The notes beneath the pieces are model-generated. The model searched no databases. It was given only the letters and a program-made list of their open reading frames with translations, and had not been told where the DNA came from. From Candidatus Sumerlaeia bacterium (lineage in GTDB: Bacteria; Sumerlaeota; Sumerlaeia; JADFCW01), in NCBI GenBank assembly GCA_026415575.1, contig JAOAGV010000008.1, forward strand, positions 1 to 64,000: 64,000 nucleotides of DNA, in the 5' to 3' direction. Both the position numbers and the translations under genes were made by a program. Positions 49,501 through 58,142 of this stretch are shown one piece after another (position 1 is the stretch's first letter; each line of letters starts with the position of its first letter).

Positions 49501-50699
49501 CGCCCCTGGTCCAGAAGACGGCAGATCAATTCGATCTGCAATTCGGTGGCGGCCGTTTCCCCTCCGCTCTGGCGGAGCAATTCCGCATATTTGTTGAGAA
49601 CGGCAATATTGTCGGGAGCGGCCGAGCGGAGCTGCTCGATGGCGTGCAGGGCGCGGGGGATGGCTTGGGCACGCAGCAAATCCTCGACCAGCGTAAGGCA
49701 TTCCTCAATGCGGGCGTCGGTGAGTCCGGCGAGGATGGCGGTTTCGATGAGCTTTTCACGGATGTCCGCTCGGCTCTCGTCTATTTCCAACACGGTGCGG
49801 TAGCAACTGAGCGCCCGGTCGTATTCGCCGCGCGACTCGAACTGGGCGGCCTTGCCCAACGTCTCCTCGACCGCGTCGCGTGTGCGCGCCGAAGCCACCA
49901 TCAATTGGACGATGTGGGGATATACGTCCACAATGTCGAGGTTTAGTTTTTCAATGTTGCGATACATTTCGAGCGCACGGTCGAATTCTTTGCGCGTCTC
50001 GAAGGTATCGGCGAGGCGCATATACTCATCAAGGGCCTCGTTGAGTTTTTTCTCAGCCACCAGTGCTTCTGCATACTGGAGACGGGCGGAAATGTCGGTC
50101 GGGCATAATTGAAGGATTTCACGCAAGAAAGCCGTGGCCTCGGCCGTTTTGCCCTGCCGGCGGGCGAGCTCGGTCAGCCGCTTGAGAATATCCAGACGAC
50201 GGTCCTCGTCGTTGCGGGCGCGGTAAATCTCCAGCAGTCCAACAAGGGCCTGCCAGTGGTCGGGTTGAGCGGTCAGGACGCGCTGGAATTGCGCCAATGC
50301 TACATCATAGGTTCCTTGCAAGAGAGCGCTTTCGGCGGCCTCAAGGGTTTGTTCGACCGAATCCCCCGTCAACGGCAATTCGATAGAGATGTTCATCTTC
50401 TGGATGAGCCGGCGGACCGCTTCGTCATAGTCAATTTTTTCGGCCAGACTATACAGTGTAATCAAATCGCCGCCTTTGCTGCCCGGACACAGGCTGTAGG
50501 AGCAGCGAAACCGGCGTTTCTGCGGATCCACAGCCAGCGTGCGAAAGACCATCTCCCGGTGAATCGGGCAGAAGATTTTGATCGCAGTGGGCGTTTGCTG
50601 AACCGTGTCGAGGCGATAGTTGATTAGCTTGAGAACGGCGAGAGGGTCCAGTCGCGTTCGGATTTTTTCCAGTGTATCTTCAGGATAAATCGAGACCAT
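46599..50699 (-). CDS. CHC2 (DnaG-type zinc-binding) - TPR array - DnaA-type AAA+ fusion protein, 1366 aa
   Basis: N-term [64 protein letters not shown]; central TPRs; C-term [45 protein letters not shown]...[27 protein letters not shown]...[15 protein letters not shown]. Start at ATG 50699; upstream part of the 1866-aa ORF is opposite a gene. Confidence 0.9.
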   Translation of the reverse strand: [1366 protein letters not shown]

Positions 50700-50993
50700 C
50701 GAAGCCAGCCCATCGGAGTGAAATTGCAGGTTCCCGTTTATGCCGGTGGATGGTGCGCATTCACATTTCTCGATGCATCTTGGCCCGCGCCCGACCGCTG
50801 TCAAGGTTTTCTGCAAACGAACAGACGGACGCTCCTTTGCAAAAAAGGGGAGCATTTTGCAATTAAACCGCCCTTGACGATTGCCCGCTGCGTTAGTAGG
50901 AAAGGGTCCATCGCATCGCCGCCGGTTCACATTGTCGGCGAGAGCGGGGAGTTCGTTGCATCTCTCGATTTCTCTGAAAAGGAGACCGTCGTC

Positions 50994-52457
50994 ATGCCGT
51001 GCAAACTCGAACGCCGGAGTTTCATTCAAGCCGCCATGGCTGCAGGCGCCGCCTCGCTGGCGGGTCCGCGTGCGCAAGGATTCTCGCTGCCCGGACTGTT
51101 TGCGTCCGGCGGCTACCGGTCGCCGCGCATTCCCATCGTCAGCCCGGGTTGCCGCAGCTCCAAAGTCAAGGTCGCGAAGATTTATCTCGGCGTGGCCAAA
51201 GCCTTGTGGCCCACACCGCTGTTGGACCTCGACGCCGAGGTGAAGAAATACGAAGCCGAGTTCGGCCGCATGAAAAAAGAATTCGCCGACGTCGAGTTCG
51301 TTTGCAACGAACTGGTCTCCACCCCCGAGCAAGCCAAGGCCCTCAAGGACAAGATCACTTCGGCCGACGGCGTTCTGGTCATCCATCTGGCCATGGGCGT
51401 CATGGCTGCGCTCAACGAGATTCTGGCCAACAAGAAGCCGACCATGGTCTTTGCCGCGCCCTATTCCGGCCATGAGTGGGCCAGTCTCGGCCGGTTGCGC
51501 AACACTCCCGAAGGCGCGCTCATGGACTGCATCCTCACGGCCGACTTGAGCCAGCTGGCCGTGGCCGTGCGCCCCTTCCGCGCGATTCATCATCTGTGCG
51601 AGGCGAAGATTCTCAACGTCACGGCGCGCAAGCCCGACGCCTACCACGACACGGTAAAGAACAAGTATGGAACCGAAATCATTGTCATGGGCCGCGACCC
51701 TGTCTTGCAGGCTTACGAAAGCATCAGCGAAGCCGATGCCCGCGCCGAAACACGCCTGTGGATCCGGAATGCCACCGCAGTGGTCGAGCCTTCCGAAGAG
51801 GAAATCTACAAATCCTGCCGCCTCGCTCTGGCCTTCCACAAACTCGTCGAGGAATCCGGCGCCACAATGATCCTCGTAGACTGCTACGGCACGATGTATC
51901 GGCAGCTGCCCGCCTTCCCGTGCATCGGGTTCACGCGGCTCGACGATATGGGGCTGGGCGGCACGTGCGAGTCCGACCGCGCAAGCGCCATGACCGGCAT
52001 TCTGCTTCAGGCCTTGACCGGAAAGCCCGGGTTTGTCAGCGACCCGACGGTGGACGAATCGAAAAACAGCATCATCCTCGCCCATTGCCGCTGCGCCACG
52101 AAATTGGACGGCCCCGACGGCAAGGCGTCGCCCTACAAAATCCGCACAATTCACGAGCGTCAGGAAGGCGCCGTCACACACGTCAAAATGCCCAACCACC
52201 GCACGGTCACACAGGCGATTCTGACCGGCCCGGGCGCCGACCTTCTCCTTTATTTCACCGGCAAGGTGATCGGCGTTCCCGACGTGGACCGCGGCTGCCG
52301 CTCAAAAATTGACGTCCTCGTGGACGGCAGCGTCACCAAACTTTGGCAGAACTGGGGTCACGGCCTCCATCGCCAGACGGTCTATGGCGATTGCGTCAAG
52401 GACCTCGAACGGTTTTGCCGCTTCAAGGGCGTCAAGATGGTCAACGAGGCGGTATGA
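50994..52457 (+). CDS. Tat-exported fucose/arabinose-isomerase-like protein
   Basis: CKLERRSFIQAAMAAGAASLAG; DGVLVIHLAMGVMAALNEILANKKPTMVFAAPYSGHEW; CESDRASAMTGILLQALTGKPGFVSDPTVDESKNSIILAHC. Confidence 0.7.
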   Translation: MPCKLERRSFIQAAMAAGAASLAGPRAQGFSLPGLFASGGYRSPRIPIVSPGCRSSKVKVAKIYLGVAKALWPTPLLDLDAEVKKYEAEFGRMKKEFADVEFVCNELVSTPEQAKALKDKITSADGVLVIHLAMGVMAALNEILANKKPTMVFAAPYSGHEWASLGRLRNTPEGALMDCILTADLSQLAVAVRPFRAIHHLCEAKILNVTARKPDAYHDTVKNKYGTEIIVMGRDPVLQAYESISEADARAETRLWIRNATAVVEPSEEEIYKSCRLALAFHKLVEESGATMILVDCYGTMYRQLPAFPCIGFTRLDDMGLGGTCESDRASAMTGILLQALTGKPGFVSDPTVDESKNSIILAHCRCATKLDGPDGKASPYKIRTIHERQEGAVTHVKMPNHRTVTQAILTGPGADLLLYFTGKVIGVPDVDRGCRSKIDVLVDGSVTKLWQNWGHGLHRQTVYGDCVKDLERFCRFKGVKMVNEAV

Positions 52458-52533
52458 CGGGCCGCAGGCAAGCGGGATGGATAAATCCGTCAACGCCGTC
52501 TATTCCGCCCACCGCAGAATAAAGGGGAACACG

Positions 52534-53982
52534 ATGCACCGCTGCGGGGTTATTCTCTTGTTGGCCACCGCCCCTTTTGCTTTTGGTGCGGGCCAGACTC
52601 CACAGGTCAAGCAGACCAAACAGCCGCCGCAGCCGTTCACCGGCGTTGTCGGCAAAGCCGAAGGCTATCGCGGCATCTGGTATTTCAATCAGCCGCAGGA
52701 CGACGAATACGTCTATAAATACAGCGGCGGTCTGGGCACCTATTGTGCCGACCATATTCCGATGGCCGTGTATTCCAAGGAAGCGAACAAAACGTTTTTC
52801 GTCTTCGGCGGCGGGGGCAAGGACAATCGCAGCCTGCAGGAAATGGTCTCCTACTACGACCATGCGACGGGTCTGGTGCCGCGCCCGACCAATATCCTCG
52901 ACAAGCAAACCGACGACGCGCACGACAACCCCGTGCTGGCGCTCGATGCCCGGGGCCATGTATGGGTCTTTGCGTCGGCGCATGGGACGGCACGGCCCGC
53001 CTATGTCTTCCGCAGCCGCGCGCCGTATTCCGTCGAGCAGTTCGACCTGATTCAGACCACCAACTTTTCCTATCCGCAACCGTGGTATTTCAAAGGGCGC
53101 GGCTTCCTGTTTCTACACACCCGCTATGACCCGGCGCACTCGCTCTACTGGATGACCAGCCGCGACGGCGTTCACTGGGATACACCCCGATTGCTCGCCA
53201 GCATCGAGCAGGGCCACTATCAGGTCAGCTGGCCGTGGCGCGACAAAGTGGGCACGGCGTTCAATTACCATCCGAAGGTCGGTGGACTGAATGCGCGTAC
53301 AAACCTCTATTATCTGGAGACGCGCGACTTCGGCCGCACATGGCAGAACGCCCGCGGCGAGACGGTCGCCGTGCCGCTGCGCGAGATTGACAACGCTGCT
53401 CTGGTCCACGACTACGCCGCCGAAAAACTGCTCGTCTATATTTGCGACATCCAATACGACAACGCCGGCCGGCCGATCATCCTTTACATCACCAGCCGCG
53501 GCTATGCCTCAGGGCCGGCCAGTGGCCCGCGCACTTGGACCACCGCCCGCTGGACCGGCAAACGCTGGGAAATCGCCGGCTCCATCCCCGCCGACAGCAA
53601 CTACGACATGGGCAGTCTCTATATCGGCACGCAGTGGCTGTGGCTTTGGCCGGCTCCGGGCCGCCCGCCATGGCGCCTGATTGCCCCGACCGAGCCGGCG
53701 CCGCAGGCCTACAATCCGGGCGGCGAGGTGGCCATGTGGGTCAGCCGCAACCGCGGCCGGACATGGAAGAAGGAAAAGCAGATAACGCACGACAGCCCTT
53801 ACAATCACACGTATGTGCGGCGGCCCCTCAACGCCCACCCGGACTTCTGGGCTTATTGGGCCGACGGCCACGCGCGCCGGCCGTCTGAGTCGCGCCTCTA
53901 TTTCGCCGACAAAGCCGGCCGCGTCTTCCGCCTACCGTTCACAATGACCCAAGAGTTCGCAAAGCCCGAAAGGGTCCGGTAG
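52534..53982 (+). CDS. Exported BNR-repeat protein (BNR_4-like)
   Basis: YRGIWYFNQPQDDEYVYKYSGGLGTYCADHIPMAVYSKEANKTFFVFGG; DDAHDNPVLALDARGHVWVFASAHG. Confidence 0.8.
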   Translation: MHRCGVILLLATAPFAFGAGQTPQVKQTKQPPQPFTGVVGKAEGYRGIWYFNQPQDDEYVYKYSGGLGTYCADHIPMAVYSKEANKTFFVFGGGGKDNRSLQEMVSYYDHATGLVPRPTNILDKQTDDAHDNPVLALDARGHVWVFASAHGTARPAYVFRSRAPYSVEQFDLIQTTNFSYPQPWYFKGRGFLFLHTRYDPAHSLYWMTSRDGVHWDTPRLLASIEQGHYQVSWPWRDKVGTAFNYHPKVGGLNARTNLYYLETRDFGRTWQNARGETVAVPLREIDNAALVHDYAAEKLLVYICDIQYDNAGRPIILYITSRGYASGPASGPRTWTTARWTGKRWEIAGSIPADSNYDMGSLYIGTQWLWLWPAPGRPPWRLIAPTEPAPQAYNPGGEVAMWVSRNRGRTWKKEKQITHDSPYNHTYVRRPLNAHPDFWAYWADGHARRPSESRLYFADKAGRVFRLPFTMTQEFAKPERVR

Positions 53983-54004
53983 CACGGCAGGATACTGTCG
54001 TGCT
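53981..54004. terminator. Hairpin after the BNR gene (possible terminator)
   Basis: AGCACGGCAG-gata-CTGTCGTGCT; no clear T-tract, so rho-independent function uncertain. Confidence 0.4.
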
Positions 54005-54158
54005 CCAATTCTGCACACAGGGCATGGGGATGCCATAGTCCTGCAGGACATTAAACGCGCACAAAATGCTGGACATTCGCCATGGGCGGGGGAAAATCAA
54101 TTGGCATCAGGTCGCAGGGGAAACAAAATAGTTTTGGCCCCGCGATGAAAGTTCCGTC

Positions 54159-56339
54159 ATGGAATCTGTTGCCATAGATCACCCCTCCGCCACCCTTCCT
54201 TCGGTGGCCGATATTCTCAGCAGCGCACCGGACCGCTATACCCCGTCCGACCGCATTTTGCTGGACAAGGCGTATCGGTTTGGTTTGACCGCGCACGCCG
54301 GCCAGATGCGCCAAAGCGGCGACCCTTACTTTTTGCACTGTATCGAGGTCGCGCGACTCCTGGCCGAGTTGCGCTTGGACTCGACCACGCTGGCCGCAGG
54401 TCTGCTGCACGACGTGCTGGAAGACACGGGAGTAACCGCCGAGCAGCTGGCTGCGGAGTTCCCTGCGCCCATTCCCGTGCTGGTTCAGGGTGTAACGAAA
54501 ATCTCGTCTCTGGATTTCCGCTCGTCCCGCGCGCAATATGTGGAGAACCTGCGCAAAATGATTCTTGCCACTGCACAGGACCTGCGCGTTGTTCTCATCA
54601 AAATCTGCGACCGTCTTCACAACATGCGGACGCTGTCGTTCCTGCCGCCCGATCGCCAGCACTATATTGCAACCGATACCATGAAGGTCTATGCCCCGCT
54701 GGCCAACCGCCTCGGCATGATGCGCATCAAATCGGAGCTCGAAGACCTCGCCATGCGCTATTTGTATCCGCAGGAATACCGGCGGATTGCGGAGCTGGTG
54801 GCGGAAAAACGGGCCAGTCGCGAGGCCAAGGTCGAGCGCAGCATCTCGGTGTTGCGCGAGCATCTGGCCCAACAGGGGCTTCACCCGGAGATCGTCGGCC
54901 GCCCCAAGCATTTTTACAGTATTTTCGAGAAAATGCGCGAGCAAAAGTTGGAACTCGATCAGATTTACGATCTCATCGGCTTGCGGGTGATTACGGAGCA
55001 CAAACAAAAATGCTATGACATCGTCGGCCATATTCATGCGCTCTGGAAACCCATTCCCGGCCGGCTCAAGGACTACATCGCGCTGCCCAAGGACAATGGC
55101 TACCAGTCTCTTCACACGGCGGTGATGGGGCCGGACGGCCAAGTGATCGAGATCCAAATCCGCACACGCGAGATGCACCGGATGGCCGAGGAGGGGATCG
55201 CGGCGCATTGGAGGTATAAGGAAGGGGGGTCGGCGGAAGTCGGACTGGATGAGAAACTGGCTTGGTTCCGGCGCATGACCGACTGGCTGCAGGAGGTCAA
55301 GGACCCCGACGAGTTCATGCGGGCGTTGACGCACGACGTGTTTGCCGACCGCGTGTTTGTGTTTTCGCCGCGCGGCGATGCCTTCGACCTGCCGCGCGAC
55401 TCGACCCCGCTGGATTATGCCTATACCGTCCACTCGGAAATCGGCAACCGGTGCGTGGGCGCAAAGGTCAACAATCGAATTGTGCCGCTGCGCACACCCC
55501 TGCAACAGGGCGACGTGGTCGAGATTCTCACGTCCAAGACGGCGCATCCGCGCGCCCACTGGCTGGAGATCGTGCGGACGGCGCGCGCGCGCAGCAAAAT
55601 CCGCCACTGGCTTCGCTCGCAACAGCACAGCGAGTTTGTGATCTCCGGACGCGAGCGCATTCTCAAAGCCGTTCGCGCCCATGGCATAGATATTACGGCC
55701 GACCGCCTCGATGAAATGCTCCGCCCGCTGGTCGGCGAGTTTCACGCCGACAGCCTCGAAGACCTGCTGGCCGACGTGGGCTTCGGCCGCATCGCACTGC
55801 GGCGGGTTGTGGACCGCATCGCGCCCGCTCCGGCCAAGCCGCGTCGCACCCACGCGCGGCCGTCCCGCCCTGCGTCCGAGGTTCTTGTGGACGGCATGAC
55901 GCGAACCGCCATGCGGTTTGCGCAATGTTGCCGCCCCCTGCCGGGCGAACCCATTGTCGCATTCGTCACGGTCGGCCGCGGCTTGGCCATTCACCGGCAG
56001 GACTGCGAAAGCCTGGAAAAGACCATGGCGGCCAAGGGGCTGGACCCCTCGCGGCGAATTCCCGCGCGATGGAACAGCGAAAGTGTGCGGCCGCACAAAG
56101 TCACCATCAAGGTCGTGGCGCGCGACCGTGTCGGCCTCCAGCGCGATATTTGCGATGCCATCTCCAAGGAAAACATCTCGATTTCCGACAGCGATACCCA
56201 TAGCCGGGCCCGCGGCCGAACCGCCATTCTCCGCTTCACGGTTCCCGTGACCAGCAAAGACCAAATGACACGCGTGATGGCCCGGATCCGTAGTGTGCCC
56301 GGCGTGACATCATTGACGCCCACCATACACGTCAAGTAG
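54159..56339 (+). CDS. relA/spoT: Bifunctional (p)ppGpp synthetase/hydrolase RelA/SpoT
   Basis: HD hydrolase GLLHDVLEDTGVT; synthetase YDLIGLRVIT...GYQSLHTAVMGPDGQVIEIQIRT; TGS; ACT; 726 aa. Confidence 0.95.
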   Translation: MESVAIDHPSATLPSVADILSSAPDRYTPSDRILLDKAYRFGLTAHAGQMRQSGDPYFLHCIEVARLLAELRLDSTTLAAGLLHDVLEDTGVTAEQLAAEFPAPIPVLVQGVTKISSLDFRSSRAQYVENLRKMILATAQDLRVVLIKICDRLHNMRTLSFLPPDRQHYIATDTMKVYAPLANRLGMMRIKSELEDLAMRYLYPQEYRRIAELVAEKRASREAKVERSISVLREHLAQQGLHPEIVGRPKHFYSIFEKMREQKLELDQIYDLIGLRVITEHKQKCYDIVGHIHALWKPIPGRLKDYIALPKDNGYQSLHTAVMGPDGQVIEIQIRTREMHRMAEEGIAAHWRYKEGGSAEVGLDEKLAWFRRMTDWLQEVKDPDEFMRALTHDVFADRVFVFSPRGDAFDLPRDSTPLDYAYTVHSEIGNRCVGAKVNNRIVPLRTPLQQGDVVEILTSKTAHPRAHWLEIVRTARARSKIRHWLRSQQHSEFVISGRERILKAVRAHGIDITADRLDEMLRPLVGEFHADSLEDLLADVGFGRIALRRVVDRIAPAPAKPRRTHARPSRPASEVLVDGMTRTAMRFAQCCRPLPGEPIVAFVTVGRGLAIHRQDCESLEKTMAAKGLDPSRRIPARWNSESVRPHKVTIKVVARDRVGLQRDICDAISKENISISDSDTHSRARGRTAILRFTVPVTSKDQMTRVMARIRSVPGVTSLTPTIHVK

Positions 56340-56351
56340 GCGAGCTTTGCG

Positions 56352-56636
56352 ATGACACGCCTGTGGCCTGACACGTCTCCCGATGTAGAAGATCTTCTGA
56401 TTCAGAAACTGCGCGAACTGCCGGCGTGGCGCAAACCCGACATGGTCGGCCAAATGAATGATGCCGTGCGAACGCTCATAACGATGGGGCTTCGCCATCG
56501 TCATCCGCCCGCAGCACCCGAGCAGTTGCGGCGTGCCATGGCCGACCTTCTCCTCGGCCCGGAACTGGCGGCGAAAGTCTATGAACCTTGGGAACCCACG
56601 GAGATGGACCCATGCTCGCCGAATCCCTCGAAGTAA
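56352..56636 (+). CDS. Small hypothetical protein upstream of and overlapping nucleotidyltransferase-like gene
   Basis: 94 aa; overlaps the MLAESLEV start at 56612; bicistron layout. Confidence 0.5.
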   Translation: MTRLWPDTSPDVEDLLIQKLRELPAWRKPDMVGQMNDAVRTLITMGLRHRHPPAAPEQLRRAMADLLLGPELAAKVYEPWEPTEMDPCSPNPSK

Positions 56637-57132
56637 CACTTCGCGCGACGGAGACATTGGAATCTTTCGGCATCCCGTATGTCATCGGAGGCTCTCTGGC
56701 CTGCGCCGTTCATGGTCTTGCGCGGGCAACTCTGGATGCGCACATTGAGGCGATTCAAGCCGCAAGCCGGCAGCGCGACTGTTTCAATATCGTCCATCGG
56801 GCCAGTATGTTCAAAGTGGACATTTTCGTCCCGCCAAATCGTCCGTTCGACCAAGTTCGATTGTCGCGCCGTGTCCGGTATGTTCTGCCGACCGAGCCGG
56901 AAAAAGGTTTTTTTGTCTCGACGCCGGAGAATACTCTCTTGGCCAAGCTGGGGTGGTTCCGGTTGGGCAATGAAGTGTCCGAGTGTCAATGGCGCGATAT
57001 GCGTGGCATTCTTCGATTGCACGCGGGGCAGTTGAACGCGATTATCTGAGTCGGTGGGTGGCGGAACTGGGCATGAGCGATTTGCTCCATCGCGCGTTTC
57101 AGGAAGTAGCTGCGGGTCATGTTGGACTGTAA
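56612..57132 (+). pseudogene. Nucleotidyltransferase-fold (MNT/AbiEii-like) gene with C-terminal frameshift
   Basis: MLAESLEVTLRATETLESFGIPYVIGGSLACAVHGLARATLDA...FKVDIFVPPNRPFDQ...TPENTLLAKLGWFR stops at 57049, but a -1 shift at ~57040 reads DYLSRWVAELGMSDLLHRAFQEVAAGHVGL*. Confidence 0.6.
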
Positions 57133-57232
57133 CATCGCGACAAGCGGTTCATAACTGTTTATTCGCGGATGGAAGGATTTTCGCAGATCAGCATATAGAG
57201 GCTTGGAATCTCATTGCAGGAAGGAGAGTAGC

Positions 57233-58057
57233 ATGGATCCGATCGTTCGCAAAGTTGCCATCAGCCTGATTGGTTTCCTGATCGGGAGTGTCGCGCAGGC
57301 CGCTGAAAAGGAAAGTCGGGAAAAAGCGGACAAGCTGCCGGCCATTGCAGCGCTGCCCGCCGGCAAGACGCTCAAACTCATCTGGAGCGATGAGTTCGAC
57401 GGCACAAAGATTGACGAGTCGAAATGGGAAATTTTTGGGACCAATGGCGACGTGCGCCGCAGAGACGGGTTCTGGGTCAAGGACGACGCGTATCTCGACG
57501 GCAAGGGTCATCTGGTGCTTCGCACCAAGAAAGACGGCGACCGATACACGTGCGGAGCCGTACGCACGCGCGGCAAATTTGAACACGCCTTCGGTTACTA
57601 CGTTGCCCGTTGCCAGTTCCCCACGCAACCGGGCCACTGGCCGGCCTTCTGGCTCCATACCCCGCGTGTGAACCGCATCGGCGACGAAGGGCGCGACGGC
57701 ACGGAAATTGACATCATGGAAAAACCGTGGCTCGAAGACCGCATTACGATCAACCTCCACTGGGACGGTTACGGCAAGGCCCACCGAACCGCTGGAACGA
57801 AGGTCGAGATTCCGGGCATCAGCAAGGGATTTCACACGTTCGGCCTGCTTTGGCTGCCCGATGAATATGTGTTCGACGTGGACGGGAAAGAGGTGTGGCG
57901 GAGCAAGGCCGGCGGTGTTTCGCAGGTGCCGCAGTATGTAAAGCTGACCGAGGAAATTGGCACATGGGCGGGAAATATCGCCGACGCCAAGCTGCCGGAT
58001 TATTTCCTGGTTGACTACGTGCGGGTGTATGACGTCGTTGACATGGAACAAAAGTAA
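57233..58057 (+). CDS. Exported GH16-family glycoside hydrolase
   Basis: LIWSDEFDGTKIDESKWE; catalytic EIDIME; FHTFGLLWLPDEYVFDVDGKEVW; VDYVRVYD. Confidence 0.88.
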   Translation: MDPIVRKVAISLIGFLIGSVAQAAEKESREKADKLPAIAALPAGKTLKLIWSDEFDGTKIDESKWEIFGTNGDVRRRDGFWVKDDAYLDGKGHLVLRTKKDGDRYTCGAVRTRGKFEHAFGYYVARCQFPTQPGHWPAFWLHTPRVNRIGDEGRDGTEIDIMEKPWLEDRITINLHWDGYGKAHRTAGTKVEIPGISKGFHTFGLLWLPDEYVFDVDGKEVWRSKAGGVSQVPQYVKLTEEIGTWAGNIADAKLPDYFLVDYVRVYDVVDMEQK

Positions 58058-58142
58058 AAGTTGAGTAAAAGCCGGCCCGCACATTACGCCGAGTGCGCGG
58101 GTTTGATTCTTGCCGTGTGTATCTATAGTTTGGGAGGCGACC

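Noticed and set aside
48369-49946. 525-aa plus-strand ORF
   Set aside because: Shadow of the TPR region of the fusion protein
50700-52199. The N-terminal ~500 aa of the 1866-aa minus-strand ORF as part of the CHC2-TPR-DnaA protein
   Set aside because: It is the antisense of the Tat-exported isomerase-like gene (50994-52457), has no recognisable domain, and a DnaG-like start fits at 50699
54051-56264. 737-aa minus-strand ORF
   Set aside because: Shadow of relA/spoT, no recognisable motif
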